From Loktanella sp. 5RATIMAR09 (GTDB lineage Bacteria; Pseudomonadota; Alphaproteobacteria; Rhodobacterales; Rhodobacteraceae), in assembly GCF_001419985.1 (NCBI RefSeq), contig NZ_LJAL01000003.1:248001-312000 (forward strand): DNA of 64,000 bases, read 5' to 3'. Made by a program: the position numbers and the translations under genes. The notes beneath the pieces are model-generated. The model was not told the origin of the DNA. It did not search any database and worked only from the letters and a program-made list of their open reading frames with translations. Shown here in pieces: positions 32,996 through 41,810 of this stretch (position 1 is the stretch's first letter; every line of letters starts with the position of its first letter).

Positions 32996-33128
32996 GGGGC
33001 GCTCCTTAAATCTTCAGTTCGCACCTGACATATGATCCCTTGGGCAGATTGCCAAGCGGGTCTGGTTGACGCGGGCGCGAGATTGCCGCAACACCATTGC
33101 GGAACCTCAGACCGATGGGAGCAGGACA

Positions 33129-34304
33129 ATGGCTTGGAAGACACTCGACGATATGGATTTTGCGGGCAAACGCGCCTTGGTGCGTGTGGACATCAACGTA
33201 CCGGTCGAGGATGGCGTGGTGACGGATACCACCCGCATTGAACGGATCATCCCCTCGGTTGATGATATTCAGGAAAAAGGTGGCAAGGTAATCCTGATGG
33301 CGCATTTCGGGCGTCCGAAAGGTCAGGTCGTGCCCGAGATGTCGCTGGAACATATCGCCGGTGCTGTGGCGGATGTTCTGGGCCTGCCAGTGACATTTGT
33401 GAATTCCGACTATGGCGATGCCGTGGCCGAGATGGAGGGCGACGAGGTTCTGCTGCTGGAGAACCTGCGCTTTAACCCCGGTGAGGAAAAAAATGACGAG
33501 GGCTTTGCCAAACGGTTGGCCAGCCTTGGCGATATCTATGTCAACGATGCATTCTCTGCCGCGCACCGCGCCCATGCCAGCACCGAGGCGCTTGCCCGCC
33601 TGTTGCCTGCTTGTGCGGGCCGTTTGATGGCCGAAGAACTGGGCGCGCTGGAAAAGGCGCTTGGTACACCCGAGCGCCCTGTTGTGGCTGTTGTCGGCGG
33701 CGCGAAAGTGTCGACCAAGCTGGATTTGCTCGGTAATCTTGTGAGCAAGGTCGATCATCTGGTGATTGGCGGCGGTATGGCGAATACGTTTCTTGCCGCA
33801 CAAGGTATTGATGTGGGCAAATCGCTTTGCGAACACGATCTGGCGGACACTGCGCGCGATATTCTGGCCAAGGCCGATGCGGCGGGATGCGAGATTATCC
33901 TGCCGCGCGACATCGTCGTCGCCCGCGAATTCAAAGCGGGTGCCGCGAATGAAACCCTCGCACCCGACGCCTGCCCTGCGGATGCGATGATCCTTGATGC
34001 GGGGCCTGCGACGGTGGCCTATATCTGTGAGGTTTTGGAAAAAGCCAAAACGCTGGTCTGGAACGGCCCGCTGGGCGCGTTCGAGATTGCGCCGTTTGAT
34101 GCGGCCACCAATGCGGCGGCGGCGAAGGCGGCGGAACTTTCAAAGGCAGGCAAGCTGATCTCGGTGGCCGGTGGCGGTGATACGGTTGCGGCGCTGAACC
34201 AGGCCGGTGCTGCGGATGATTTCACCTATATCTCGACCGCAGGTGGTGCGTTTCTGGAGTGGATGGAAGGCAAGGAATTGCCGGGTGTGGCAGCACTCGG
34301 ATAG
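33129..34304 (+). CDS. pgk: Phosphoglycerate kinase
   Basis: Interconverts 1,3-bisphosphoglycerate and 3-phosphoglycerate with ATP production. 391 residues, normal length. The N-terminal substrate domain has [15 protein letters not shown] (about residues 15-29) and [10 protein letters not shown] (about 56-65); the C-terminal nucleotide domain has [14 protein letters not shown] (about 193-206) and [12 protein letters not shown] (about 346-357). ATG 33129 follows AGCAGGAC. It is divergent from the cyclophilin pair and followed by fba after 105 bases. Confidence 0.97.
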   Translation: MAWKTLDDMDFAGKRALVRVDINVPVEDGVVTDTTRIERIIPSVDDIQEKGGKVILMAHFGRPKGQVVPEMSLEHIAGAVADVLGLPVTFVNSDYGDAVAEMEGDEVLLLENLRFNPGEEKNDEGFAKRLASLGDIYVNDAFSAAHRAHASTEALARLLPACAGRLMAEELGALEKALGTPERPVVAVVGGAKVSTKLDLLGNLVSKVDHLVIGGGMANTFLAAQGIDVGKSLCEHDLADTARDILAKADAAGCEIILPRDIVVAREFKAGAANETLAPDACPADAMILDAGPATVAYICEVLEKAKTLVWNGPLGAFEIAPFDAATNAAAAKAAELSKAGKLISVAGGGDTVAALNQAGAADDFTYISTAGGAFLEWMEGKELPGVAALG

Positions 34305-34305
34305 G

Positions 34306-34319
34306 TGTTTGCGATAACA
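34306..34319. promoter_or_regulatory. LacI-family operator, site 1 upstream of fba
   Basis: TGTTTGCGATAACA matches the palindrome TGTTAGCGCTAACA, derived from the edd operator, at 12 of 14 positions. It starts two bases after the pgk stop codon. Confidence 0.55.
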
Positions 34320-34326
34320 TCGCGCC

Positions 34327-34340
34327 CGGTTGCGCTAACA
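34327..34340. promoter_or_regulatory. LacI-family operator, site 2 upstream of fba
   Basis: CGGTTGCGCTAACA matches TGTTAGCGCTAACA at 11 of 14 positions. It lies 21 bases after site 1, about two helical turns, so both would face the same side. It also falls inside a hairpin, CCCGGTTGC/GCAACCGGG (34325-34333 with 34346-34354), which lacks a T run. Confidence 0.5.
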
Positions 34341-34409
34341 CATTTGCAACCGGGCCGATCGCCCCCTATCGCTGCTGTAAAGCTGCAGTCACGCCATGAG
34401 GGGCCCACC

Positions 34410-35339
34410 ATGAAAACCACCCGCACCGTTCAGAAAATCCTTGCCAACTACGAAGGCGAAACGCCCGGTGTGAAGGCCAATCTGGCGCGCATCCTGATGA
34501 ACGGCAAATTGGGTGGCACGGGCAAGATGATCATCCTGCCGGTCGATCAGGGGTTCGAGCACGGCCCTGCGCGGTCTTTCGCGCCAAACCCTGCGGCCTA
34601 TGATCCGCATTATCACTACCAACTGGCGATTGACGCAGGCCTGAACGCCTACGCCGCCCCTTTGGGCATGATCGAGGCGGGTGCGGATACGTTCGCAGGC
34701 CAGATCCCGACGATCCTGAAGGTGAACTCGGCCAACTCGCTGATCCCCGATGCAGCGCCCAAGACCCAAGCGATTACCGCGTCGGTCGATGATGCATTGC
34801 GGCTTGGCTGTTCTGCTATCGGCTTTACGGTCTACCCCGGATCGTCCGCCGCGCTGGATATGTTCGGCGATATCGCCGAGATGCGCAAAGAAGCGGCCGC
34901 CAAAGGCATCGCCACCGTCATCTGGTCCTATCCGCGTGGTGAGGCGCTGGACAAGGACGGCGAGACAGCGATTGATATCGGTGCCTATGCCGCCCAGATT
35001 GCGGCGCTGCTGGGCGCGCATATCATCAAGATCAAACTGAGCACTGATCATCTGAGCCTTGGCGAAGCCAAAAAGGTTTACGAGGCGCAAGACATTGATG
35101 TCGCCACCCAAGCCGCCCGCGTCCGCCACTGCGTGCAAAGTGCGTTTGATGGTCGCCGCTTGATGGTGTTTTCGGGTGGTGCGGCCAAAGGCGCCGATGC
35201 GGTCTATGACGACGCCCGCGCAATCCGTGATGGCGGCGGCAACGGGTCAATCATCGGGCGGAATTCGTTCCAGCGTGACCGCGCAGATGCGCTTGCGATG
35301 CTGAACAAACTGGTCGAGATTTATCGCGGCAAGGACTGA
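34410..35339 (+). CDS. fba: Class I fructose-bisphosphate aldolase
   Basis: Cleaves or forms fructose 1,6-bisphosphate. 309 residues. The sequence is of the DhnA/FbaB type: MIILPVDQGFEHGPARSFA (about residues 36-54), then TVIWSYPRGEALDKDGE (about 170-186) and the Schiff-base lysine region HIIKIKLSTDH (about 206-216). No HxD metal motif of class II enzymes is seen. ATG 34410 follows GAGGGGCCC. The two LacI-type operator sites upstream suggest control separate from pgk. In an Entner-Doudoroff organism this gene serves mainly gluconeogenesis (inference). Confidence 0.92.
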   Translation: MKTTRTVQKILANYEGETPGVKANLARILMNGKLGGTGKMIILPVDQGFEHGPARSFAPNPAAYDPHYHYQLAIDAGLNAYAAPLGMIEAGADTFAGQIPTILKVNSANSLIPDAAPKTQAITASVDDALRLGCSAIGFTVYPGSSAALDMFGDIAEMRKEAAAKGIATVIWSYPRGEALDKDGETAIDIGAYAAQIAALLGAHIIKIKLSTDHLSLGEAKKVYEAQDIDVATQAARVRHCVQSAFDGRRLMVFSGGAAKGADAVYDDARAIRDGGGNGSIIGRNSFQRDRADALAMLNKLVEIYRGKD

Positions 35340-35439
35340 TCGCCGGCCCGCCGTAATACGCCCGTTTCGCTGCGTGATTGAATGCCGTAAGACGTGCGCA
35401 AAGCGGACTTGCGAATAACACAGAAGGCGGGCGGATATC

Positions 35440-36261
35440 ATGCACTCAATTGCACTGGCGCTGGGGGCGGGCGGCGCGCGCGGGCTCGCCCATATTCATG
35501 CGATCCGGGCTTTTGATGATCTTGGGCTCAAGCCGAAGGCAATCGCAGGTACGTCGATCGGATCGATCATCGGAGCTGCGGCCTGTGCAGGGATGAGCGC
35601 CGAGGCGATCACCGATCATGTCTTCGGCAAGATCAGTAATCCTGTGTCGCTGATCAATGATGCCTTTAGAACCCGCGCAACCAGCATCAAGCGGTTCTTC
35701 GAGGAAGGCGGACCGCGGATTGGCGAGCTAAACCTTGAACGCATTCTTGGCGTTGTGCTGCCGGATGCGATTCCCGAAAGCTTTGAAGAACTCGCAATCC
35801 CTTTGAAAATTGCTGCGACTGATTTCTATGGCGAGCGGACAGCGGTTTTCGCGAACGGGCCTTTGCTGTCGGCAATGGCTGCCTCGGCTGCCATGCCTGC
35901 GGTGTTCCTGCCTGTGGCGCGCAATGGCCGCTTTCACATTGATGGCAGCGCCACGAACCCCTGCCCCTTGGATCTTGTGCAGGATGACGCGGATCACGTG
36001 ATTGCCATTGACGTATCGGGCGGGACAAGCGGCAATCCCAAAGAGCGCCCGAGCAAGATCGACGCGGTCTACGGCTCGAACCAGATGATGCAAATGTCGA
36101 TCGTTCGGAGTGCAGCACAGCAATACCCTGAGACGGTCTTGCTGCGCCCGCCCGTCGATAGCTATCGCGCGCTGGATTTGTTGAAGGCCAAAGAAATCCT
36201 CAACCAGACTGCCGCGCTCTGCGAGCAGGTAAAGCACGAGATTGATCGCCTGAGCACATAA
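35440..36261 (+). CDS. Patatin-like phospholipase family protein (RssA-like)
   Basis: A 273-residue serine lipid hydrolase. Visible are the oxyanion-hole motif GAGGARG (residues 9-15), the nucleophile elbow GTSIG (Ser39) and the dyad partner IDGSA (Asp168), all intact, so it should be active. Similar proteins act on phospholipids or lysophospholipids in the cytosol or at the membrane. The ribosome-binding site (GGCGGATATC) is weak. Substrate unknown. Confidence 0.88.
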   Translation: MHSIALALGAGGARGLAHIHAIRAFDDLGLKPKAIAGTSIGSIIGAAACAGMSAEAITDHVFGKISNPVSLINDAFRTRATSIKRFFEEGGPRIGELNLERILGVVLPDAIPESFEELAIPLKIAATDFYGERTAVFANGPLLSAMAASAAMPAVFLPVARNGRFHIDGSATNPCPLDLVQDDADHVIAIDVSGGTSGNPKERPSKIDAVYGSNQMMQMSIVRSAAQQYPETVLLRPPVDSYRALDLLKAKEILNQTAALCEQVKHEIDRLST

Positions 36262-36387
36262 CGGCCGCCGATGCCCCGAAAACGCAATAAATTAACACGT
36301 TTACTGCATTTAGGGGATTCCCTTTGCGAATCAGATATGCGATTCTGCCCGCAGTCCCCCGCCAGAGGTGACGTTTGAGGCAGACCT

Positions 36388-36687
36388 ATGATCCGACGCG
36401 GCCGCACACAACTTGGTGCTTTGTTTTACTTCCTCGGCATGATTATGTTGGGGTTGTATTTCACATTTGCCGCCGTGCAGGGCGACTATGGTCTTTTCAA
36501 GCGGATCGAGGTGCGTGCTGAAGGTGATGCGCTGCGTGTTGAACTGGCGGCACTTGAAGATGAGGTCGTACGGATGGAAAACCTGACCGTGCGCCTGTCT
36601 GACAATTTCCTTGATCTCGATCTGCTGGACCAACAGGCGCGCGACGTTTTGGGCATGATCCGCGCCGATGAAATCGTCATTCGCTAA
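36388..36687 (+). CDS. Septum formation initiator, FtsB/DivIC-like
   Basis: A 99-residue protein with one membrane helix (about residues 12-31, FYFLGMIMLGLYFTFAAVQ) followed by a coiled coil (about 35-75, ALRVELAALEDEVVRMENLTVRLS). The size, topology and the LDLDLLDQQARDVLG ending fit the FtsB family of the divisome. In many alphaproteobacteria this gene sits directly before pdhA, as here. GAGG lies eight bases before the ATG. Confidence 0.88.
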   Translation: MIRRGRTQLGALFYFLGMIMLGLYFTFAAVQGDYGLFKRIEVRAEGDALRVELAALEDEVVRMENLTVRLSDNFLDLDLLDQQARDVLGMIRADEIVIR

Positions 36688-36749
36688 TTGATCCTGACAT
36701 TCGAACGGCGCAACGCAGCTATTCCGCTCGCGCTTGACGAAGGGTCACT

Positions 36750-36804
36750 TTGACTCTCGCATTTGTTCGGGGCATGCTTTAGTAGATAGTTTAATACTAA
36801 ACTA
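36750..36804 (+). promoter_or_regulatory. pdh promoter with start-site palindrome
   Basis: TTGACT (36750-36755) with a weak -10 CATGCT (36773-36778) after 17 bases. At the expected start lies the perfect palindrome TAGTTTA-ATAC-TAAACTA (36787-36804), a repressor-like position. The 143-base gap is AT-rich compared with the surroundings. Confidence 0.5.
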
Positions 36805-36830
36805 AATACCAAACCGCTGGAGGATAGCAC

Positions 36831-37841
36831 ATGCCGCCCAAAAAGGCCGCCGCGAAACCCAACGTCTCAGCCGAGGAACTGCTGGGACACTACCGTGAAA
36901 TGCTGCTGATCCGGCGATTTGAGGAAAAGGCGGGCCAGTTGTACGGCATGGGCCTGATCGGCGGTTTCTGCCACCTCTATATCGGACAGGAAGCGGTGGT
37001 TGTGGGGCTAGAGGCCGCCGCCGAAGAAGGCGACAAGCGCGTCACATCCTACCGCGACCATGGTCATATGCTGGCCTGTGGTATGGACCCCAAGGGGATC
37101 ATGGCCGAGCTGACAGGCCGCGAGGGTGGTTTTTCGAAAGGTAAAGGCGGCTCCATGCACATGTTCTCGAAAGAGAAGCATTTCTATGGCGGTCACGGGA
37201 TTGTGGCGGCGCAGGTGCCATTGGGTGCGGGTCTGGCGTTTTCCGACAAATACAAAGGCAATGACCGTGTGACATTCACCTATTTCGGTGATGGTGCCGC
37301 GAACCAAGGTCAGGTCTATGAGACCTACAACATTGCCCAGCTTTGGGATTTGCCGGTTGTTTTTGTGATTGAAAACAACGGCTATGCGATGGGGACATCT
37401 GTTGTACGGTCGACCAAGTCACCGTCGCTTTGGGAACGTGGCGCGGCCTACGGCATCAAAGGCGAAGAAGTGGACGGCATGTCTGTTCTTGCCGTGAAAG
37501 AGGCAGGCGAGCGCGCAGTTGCGCACTGCCGTTCGGGCAAAGGCCCCTACATTCTGGAAGTAAAGACATACCGTTATCGCGGCCACTCTATGTCGGACCC
37601 TGCCAAATACCGGACCCGCGACGAAGTGCAGAAAATGCGTGACGAGCGTGACCCGATTGAGCAAATCCGCGATATGCTGCTGACAGGCAAGCACGCGACG
37701 GATGATGACCTCAAGGCCATCGACAAAGAGATCAAAGCCATCGTCAACGAGGCCGCAGAGTTCTCGAAAGAGAGCCCCGAGCCTGCACTGGACGAGCTTT
37801 GGACCGACATCTACGCAACCGAAATTCCGCAGGAGGCTTAA
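36831..37841 (+). CDS. pdhA: Pyruvate dehydrogenase E1 component, alpha subunit
   Basis: Decarboxylates pyruvate with TPP in the PDH complex. 336 residues. The TPP/Mg motif runs GDGAANQGQVYE to VIENNGYAMGT (about residues 150-188), and the phospho-loop-like segment YRYRGHSMSDPAKYRT (about 246-261) is present. GGAGG precedes the ATG. It heads a tight operon pdhA-pdhB-pdhC. Confidence 0.97.
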   Translation: MPPKKAAAKPNVSAEELLGHYREMLLIRRFEEKAGQLYGMGLIGGFCHLYIGQEAVVVGLEAAAEEGDKRVTSYRDHGHMLACGMDPKGIMAELTGREGGFSKGKGGSMHMFSKEKHFYGGHGIVAAQVPLGAGLAFSDKYKGNDRVTFTYFGDGAANQGQVYETYNIAQLWDLPVVFVIENNGYAMGTSVVRSTKSPSLWERGAAYGIKGEEVDGMSVLAVKEAGERAVAHCRSGKGPYILEVKTYRYRGHSMSDPAKYRTRDEVQKMRDERDPIEQIRDMLLTGKHATDDDLKAIDKEIKAIVNEAAEFSKESPEPALDELWTDIYATEIPQEA

Positions 37842-37844
37842 GGA

Positions 37845-39227
37845 ATGGCAACCGAAATTCTAATGCCCGCCCTCTCGCCCACGATGGAAGAAGGCACATT
37901 GGCCAAATGGCTTGTCAAAGAGGGTGACACTGTTTCATCCGGCGACATCATGGCCGAGATTGAAACCGACAAAGCCACGATGGAGTTTGAAGCCGTCGAT
38001 GAAGGTGTGATCGGTAAAATCCTGATCGAAGAAGGCACAGAGGGCGTCAAAGTGAATACGCCCATCGCCATTCTTGTCGAAGAAGGTGAAGACGTGGATA
38101 GTGCAGAAATTGACAGCAGCCAGTCGCAGCAACCTGTCGCCGCGGACAAAGAGCAAAGCTCTGAAACGGCCCCTGCCGCCGCCAAGTCACACCCTGATCC
38201 TGCGCCTGTGGCCGATGCGACCCCTGATTGGGACGCAGATGTCGAGGTCAAGCAGACCACAGTGCGTGAAGCGCTGCGCGATGCGATGGCCGAAGAGATG
38301 CGCCGCGATCCCGACGTGTTCCTGATGGGTGAGGAAGTTGCCGAGTATCAGGGCGCTTATAAGATATCCCAAGGTCTGCTGGATGAATTCGGCGCCAAGC
38401 GCGTGATCGACACCCCGATCACCGAGCATGGTTTTGCCGGTATCGGTGTGGGTGCGGCCTTTGGTGGATTGAAGCCGATTGTCGAATTCATGACGTTTAA
38501 CTTCGCCATGCAAGCCATTGACCATATTATCAACTCTGCAGCCAAGACGCTTTATATGTCTGGCGGTCAGATGGGTGCGCCGATGGTGTTCCGTGGTCCA
38601 AATGGTGCCGCAGCCCGCGTGGGTGCACAGCACTCTCAGGATTACGCGGCATGGTATATGCAGATCCCCGGTCTGAAGGTCGTGATGCCCTATTCGGCCG
38701 CTGATGCCAAAGGTCTGATGAAGACCGCGATCCGTGATCCTAACCCTGTCATCTTCCTTGAGAATGAAATCCTTTACGGCAAATCCTTTGATGTGCCGGT
38801 CATGGATGATTTCACCATTCCGTTCGGCAAGGCCAAGATCGAACGCGCCGGTGATGATGTCACCATCGTCAGCTTCGGCATCGGCATGACCTATGCGCTG
38901 GCTGCTGCTGAAAAGCTGGCCGAGGACGGGATCAACGCCGAGGTTATCAACCTGCGCACCCTGCGTCCAATGGATACCGAAACGATCCTTGCATCCGTGC
39001 GCAAGACCAACCGCTGTGTGACCGTCGAAGAAGGCTGGCCGCAAGGCAGCGTCGGCGGCTACATCAGCGGTGTCATCATGCAGGAAGCGTTTGATTATCT
39101 GGACGCGCCAGTGATCACATGCACAGGCAAGGACGTGCCGATGCCTTATGCCGCAAACCTCGAAAAACACGCTTTGCTGACCGCCGACGAAGTCGTCGAG
39201 GCCTGCAAAAAAGTCACCTACCGTTAA
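37845..39227 (+). CDS. pdhB: Pyruvate dehydrogenase E1 component, beta subunit with lipoyl domain
   Basis: A 460-residue E1-beta with an N-terminal lipoyl domain (residues 1-80, lipoyl-lysine in the motif ETDKATMEF, Lys43), an Ala/Pro/Ser/Asp linker (about 83-130) and the E1-beta body (about 135-460: [39 protein letters not shown]). A lipoyl domain on E1-beta is a known alphaproteobacterial trait. The domain is nearly a copy of that in pdhC. Three bases separate it from pdhA. Confidence 0.97.
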   Translation: MATEILMPALSPTMEEGTLAKWLVKEGDTVSSGDIMAEIETDKATMEFEAVDEGVIGKILIEEGTEGVKVNTPIAILVEEGEDVDSAEIDSSQSQQPVAADKEQSSETAPAAAKSHPDPAPVADATPDWDADVEVKQTTVREALRDAMAEEMRRDPDVFLMGEEVAEYQGAYKISQGLLDEFGAKRVIDTPITEHGFAGIGVGAAFGGLKPIVEFMTFNFAMQAIDHIINSAAKTLYMSGGQMGAPMVFRGPNGAAARVGAQHSQDYAAWYMQIPGLKVVMPYSAADAKGLMKTAIRDPNPVIFLENEILYGKSFDVPVMDDFTIPFGKAKIERAGDDVTIVSFGIGMTYALAAAEKLAEDGINAEVINLRTLRPMDTETILASVRKTNRCVTVEEGWPQGSVGGYISGVIMQEAFDYLDAPVITCTGKDVPMPYAANLEKHALLTADEVVEACKKVTYR

Positions 39228-39239
39228 GGAGCCAGAGCA

Positions 39240-40571
39240 ATGCCAACAGAAATCCTGATGCCCGCCCTGTCCCCCACAATGGAGGAAGGCACGCTGGCCA
39301 AATGGCACGTCAAAGAGGGTGATAAAGTCTCTTCCGGTGACATTATGGCCGAAATCGAAACCGACAAAGCCACGATGGAGTTCGAGGCCGTCGACGAAGG
39401 TGTGATGGGTAAAATCGTCGTGCCCGAAGGCACCGAAGGCGTGAAGGTCAATGACGTGATCGCCGTGTTGCTGGAAGAAGGCGAAAGCGCTGATGATATC
39501 GGCGACGTCAGCGCTAAATCCGACGACGCCTCGTCCAATGCCGCCCCTGCCGAAGCCAGCGATCAAACGGCACCTGAAAAGGGCCATGGCCGTGGTGAGA
39601 CGGAAGCCACCCCTGCCCCGGCAGCGCCTTCCAAAGACGGCGAACGCATTTTTGCATCCCCCTTGGCGCGGCGCATTGCGGCTGACAAAGGTCTTGATCT
39701 GGCAGATATCAAAGGCTCTGGCCCGCGTGGTCGTATCGTGAAAGCGGATGTTGAGAATGCAACAGCCGCACCCAAGGCTTCGGCGCCTGCGGCCAAGGCA
39801 GATGCGCCTGCCGCTGGTGGTGGCGCTGCAATGGCGGCTGGTCCATCTACCGATGCCGTGCTGAAGACCTATGCGGACCGCCCGTTCGAAGAGGTCAAAC
39901 TGGACGGAATGCGCAAAACGATTGCCGCCCGTCTGACCGAGGCCAAGCAATCTGTGCCGCACTTCTATCTGCGCCGCGATATCCAGCTTGATGCGCTTAT
40001 GAAGTTCCGCAGCCAGTTGAACAAGCAGCTTGAGCCACGCGGCGTCAAACTGTCGGTCAACGATTTCATCATCAAGGCCTGCGCGCTAGCCTTGCAGCAG
40101 GTGCCCGATGCGAATGCGGTTTGGGCCGGTGATCGCACATTGAAGTTTGAAAAATCCGACGTGGCAGTCGCTGTCGCCATCGAAGGCGGCCTCTTCACGC
40201 CGGTGTTGAAAGATGCGGAAATGAAGTCGCTCTCGGCGCTCTCAGCCGAAATGAAGGACCTTGCCGCGCGTGCCCGCGACCGCAAGCTAGCCCCGCATGA
40301 ATACGCGGGTGGCAGTTTTGCGATTTCCAATCTGGGAATGTTCGGCATCGACAACTTTGACGCCATCATCAACCCGCCACATGCGGCCATTCTTGCAGTC
40401 GGCGCAGGCGTCAAAAAGCCAATCGTTGGCGCGGATGGCGAGCTGGCGGTGGGGACAGTGATGTCGACCACATTGTCAGTCGATCACCGCGTGATTGACG
40501 GGGCGTTGGGGGCGAACCTGCTCAATGCGATCAAGGACAATCTTGAGAACCCGATGACGATGCTGGCGTAA
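39240..40571 (+). CDS. pdhC: Dihydrolipoamide acetyltransferase (PDH E2)
   Basis: The core of the PDH complex, moving the acetyl group to CoA. 443 residues. One lipoyl domain (1-80, ETDKATMEF), a Pro/Ala linker, the peripheral subunit-binding domain (about 138-172: [20 protein letters not shown] then [13 protein letters not shown]), a second Ala/Pro linker, and the catalytic domain (about 210-443) ending with the active-site [14 protein letters not shown]3 is not in this window. AAGGAGCC precedes the ATG. Confidence 0.97.
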   Translation: MPTEILMPALSPTMEEGTLAKWHVKEGDKVSSGDIMAEIETDKATMEFEAVDEGVMGKIVVPEGTEGVKVNDVIAVLLEEGESADDIGDVSAKSDDASSNAAPAEASDQTAPEKGHGRGETEATPAPAAPSKDGERIFASPLARRIAADKGLDLADIKGSGPRGRIVKADVENATAAPKASAPAAKADAPAAGGGAAMAAGPSTDAVLKTYADRPFEEVKLDGMRKTIAARLTEAKQSVPHFYLRRDIQLDALMKFRSQLNKQLEPRGVKLSVNDFIIKACALALQQVPDANAVWAGDRTLKFEKSDVAVAVAIEGGLFTPVLKDAEMKSLSALSAEMKDLAARARDRKLAPHEYAGGSFAISNLGMFGIDNFDAIINPPHAAILAVGAGVKKPIVGADGELAVGTVMSTTLSVDHRVIDGALGANLLNAIKDNLENPMTMLA

Positions 40572-40590
40572 ACCGCGAATATAACAATAG

Positions 40591-40626
40591 AAAAAGGGCG
40601 GCCCATTCATTGGGCCGCCCTTTTTT
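40591..40626. terminator. Bidirectional terminator between pdhC and cysE
   Basis: GGGCGGCCCA (40596-40605) and TGGGCCGCCC (40611-40620) are perfectly complementary with a 5-base loop, flanked by five A and six T. It serves pdhC (+) and cysE (-); the cysE stop codon overlaps the T run. Confidence 0.92.
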
Positions 40627-41434
40627 ATTTTACCGTTTTCAGTATCTGATCCATGCTCAGGGCCGGCTGGGAACACCCTGCCTCGCCCACGATCTTGGCG
40701 GGCACGCCGGCGACGGTTTTCATCGGTGGCACCTCTTCGAGCACCACCGACCCTGCGGCGATCCGGCTGCAATGGCCGACCTTGATGTTGCCCAGCACCT
40801 TTGCACCGGCACCAATCAGCACGCCGTCCCCGATCTTGGGGTGGCGGTCGTCGTCCTCTTTGCCGGTCCCGCCCAAAGTCACCGAGTGCAGCATCGAGAC
40901 ATTGTCGCCCACAACCGCGGTTTCGCCCACAACAATCGAGTGCGCATGGTCAATCATGATCCCCTGCCCGATCCGGGCGGCGGGGTGGATATCTACGCCG
41001 AACATCTCGCTTGTGCGCATCTGGATGAAATAGGCCAGATCCTTGCGATCATGCTGATAGAGCCAATTGGCAAGCCGGTAGCACTGCACAGCCTGATAAC
41101 CTTTGAAAAACAGCAAAGGTTTCATAAAGCGGTGGCAGGCCGGATCACGGTCATAGGTCGCGACAAGATCGGCGCGTGCCGCCGTCACCAACGCGGGCGA
41201 AGCAACATAAGCCTGATCTGCGATTTCGCGTAAAATCTGCTCGGACATTTCGCGCGACGCGAGCTTCATCGAAATGCGGTAGGCCAGCGCCCCTTCAAAG
41301 GATTTATGGTGCAGGATGCCTGCATAAATTAGCCCGCCCATGAGCGGTTCTGCGTCAATTGCCGCCTCTGCCTCTTCGCAGATGCGTTGCCAGACGGGAT
41401 CAAACTCGGTGACACTGGGGTTTGGGCGCGCCAT
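40625..41434 (-). CDS. cysE: Serine O-acetyltransferase
   Basis: Makes O-acetylserine, the first step of cysteine synthesis. 269 residues. The N-terminal helical domain (about 10-135) is followed by hexapeptide-repeat beta-helix turns (about 140-235) with the catalytic region IMIDHAHSIVVGETAVVGD (about 160-178) and LHSVTLGGTGK. I chose ATG 41434 (GAGGTAAG upstream), which begins the conserved MARPNPSVTEFD; the frame is open 180 bases further up. It lies directly downstream of the GTA cluster. Confidence 0.95.
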   Translation of the reverse strand: MARPNPSVTEFDPVWQRICEEAEAAIDAEPLMGGLIYAGILHHKSFEGALAYRISMKLASREMSEQILREIADQAYVASPALVTAARADLVATYDRDPACHRFMKPLLFFKGYQAVQCYRLANWLYQHDRKDLAYFIQMRTSEMFGVDIHPAARIGQGIMIDHAHSIVVGETAVVGDNVSMLHSVTLGGTGKEDDDRHPKIGDGVLIGAGAKVLGNIKVGHCSRIAAGSVVLEEVPPMKTVAGVPAKIVGEAGCSQPALSMDQILKTVK

Positions 41435-41516
41435 GGCACTTACCTCGCTGCTTGTTGGTCTTCTGTCTAGAGCAGATAGGGTCTTCAAGCCAAGAACAAA
41501 GCTGTGATGGTCTCTT

Positions 41517-41810
41517 TCACTGAAATTGATGCATGTAAAAGCCGCGCAGTTCCCGCGTTGCGATTGCCAGCGCGTGCAAAACATCCGGCCCCAGTGCCGC
41601 AGGACGCGGTGCAACGGCCCTGCGCAAGGCGCAGGACATCAGCGTGCCAGTCCCGAAAAGCGGATGCGGGCGACCATGTGCAATACGGTAGCGGTCGGCA
41701 AGCGCCGCTTTGGCAATCATATCCTGCATCACCGCCGCGCGGTCCTCAGCCCTTATCAGCACCAAGGCGCGTGCGGCGGTTTCAATGTCGGCCAGATGAA
41801 GCGGCCTCAC
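41517..41810 (-). CDS. Small conserved protein at the end of the GTA operon
   Basis: A 97-residue protein that starts 4 bases inside the end of orfg15, so it is coupled to the GTA genes. It is helical, with DIETAARALVLIRAEDRAAVMQDMIAKA (about residues 7-34 in part) and ATRELRGFYMHQF at the end. It has no membrane segment. It may be the Rhodobacteraceae family DUF7742, which I name with low certainty. It is not one of the classic fifteen GTA genes. Confidence 0.6.
   Translation of the reverse strand: MRPLHLADIETAARALVLIRAEDRAAVMQDMIAKAALADRYRIAHGRPHPLFGTGTLMSCALRRAVAPRPAALGPDVLHALAIATRELRGFYMHQFQ

Noticed and set aside
37845-39480. Assembly artefact duplicating the lipoyl-coding stretch
   Set aside because: The two stretches differ at many silent positions and in several residues, and they continue into different, complete genes.
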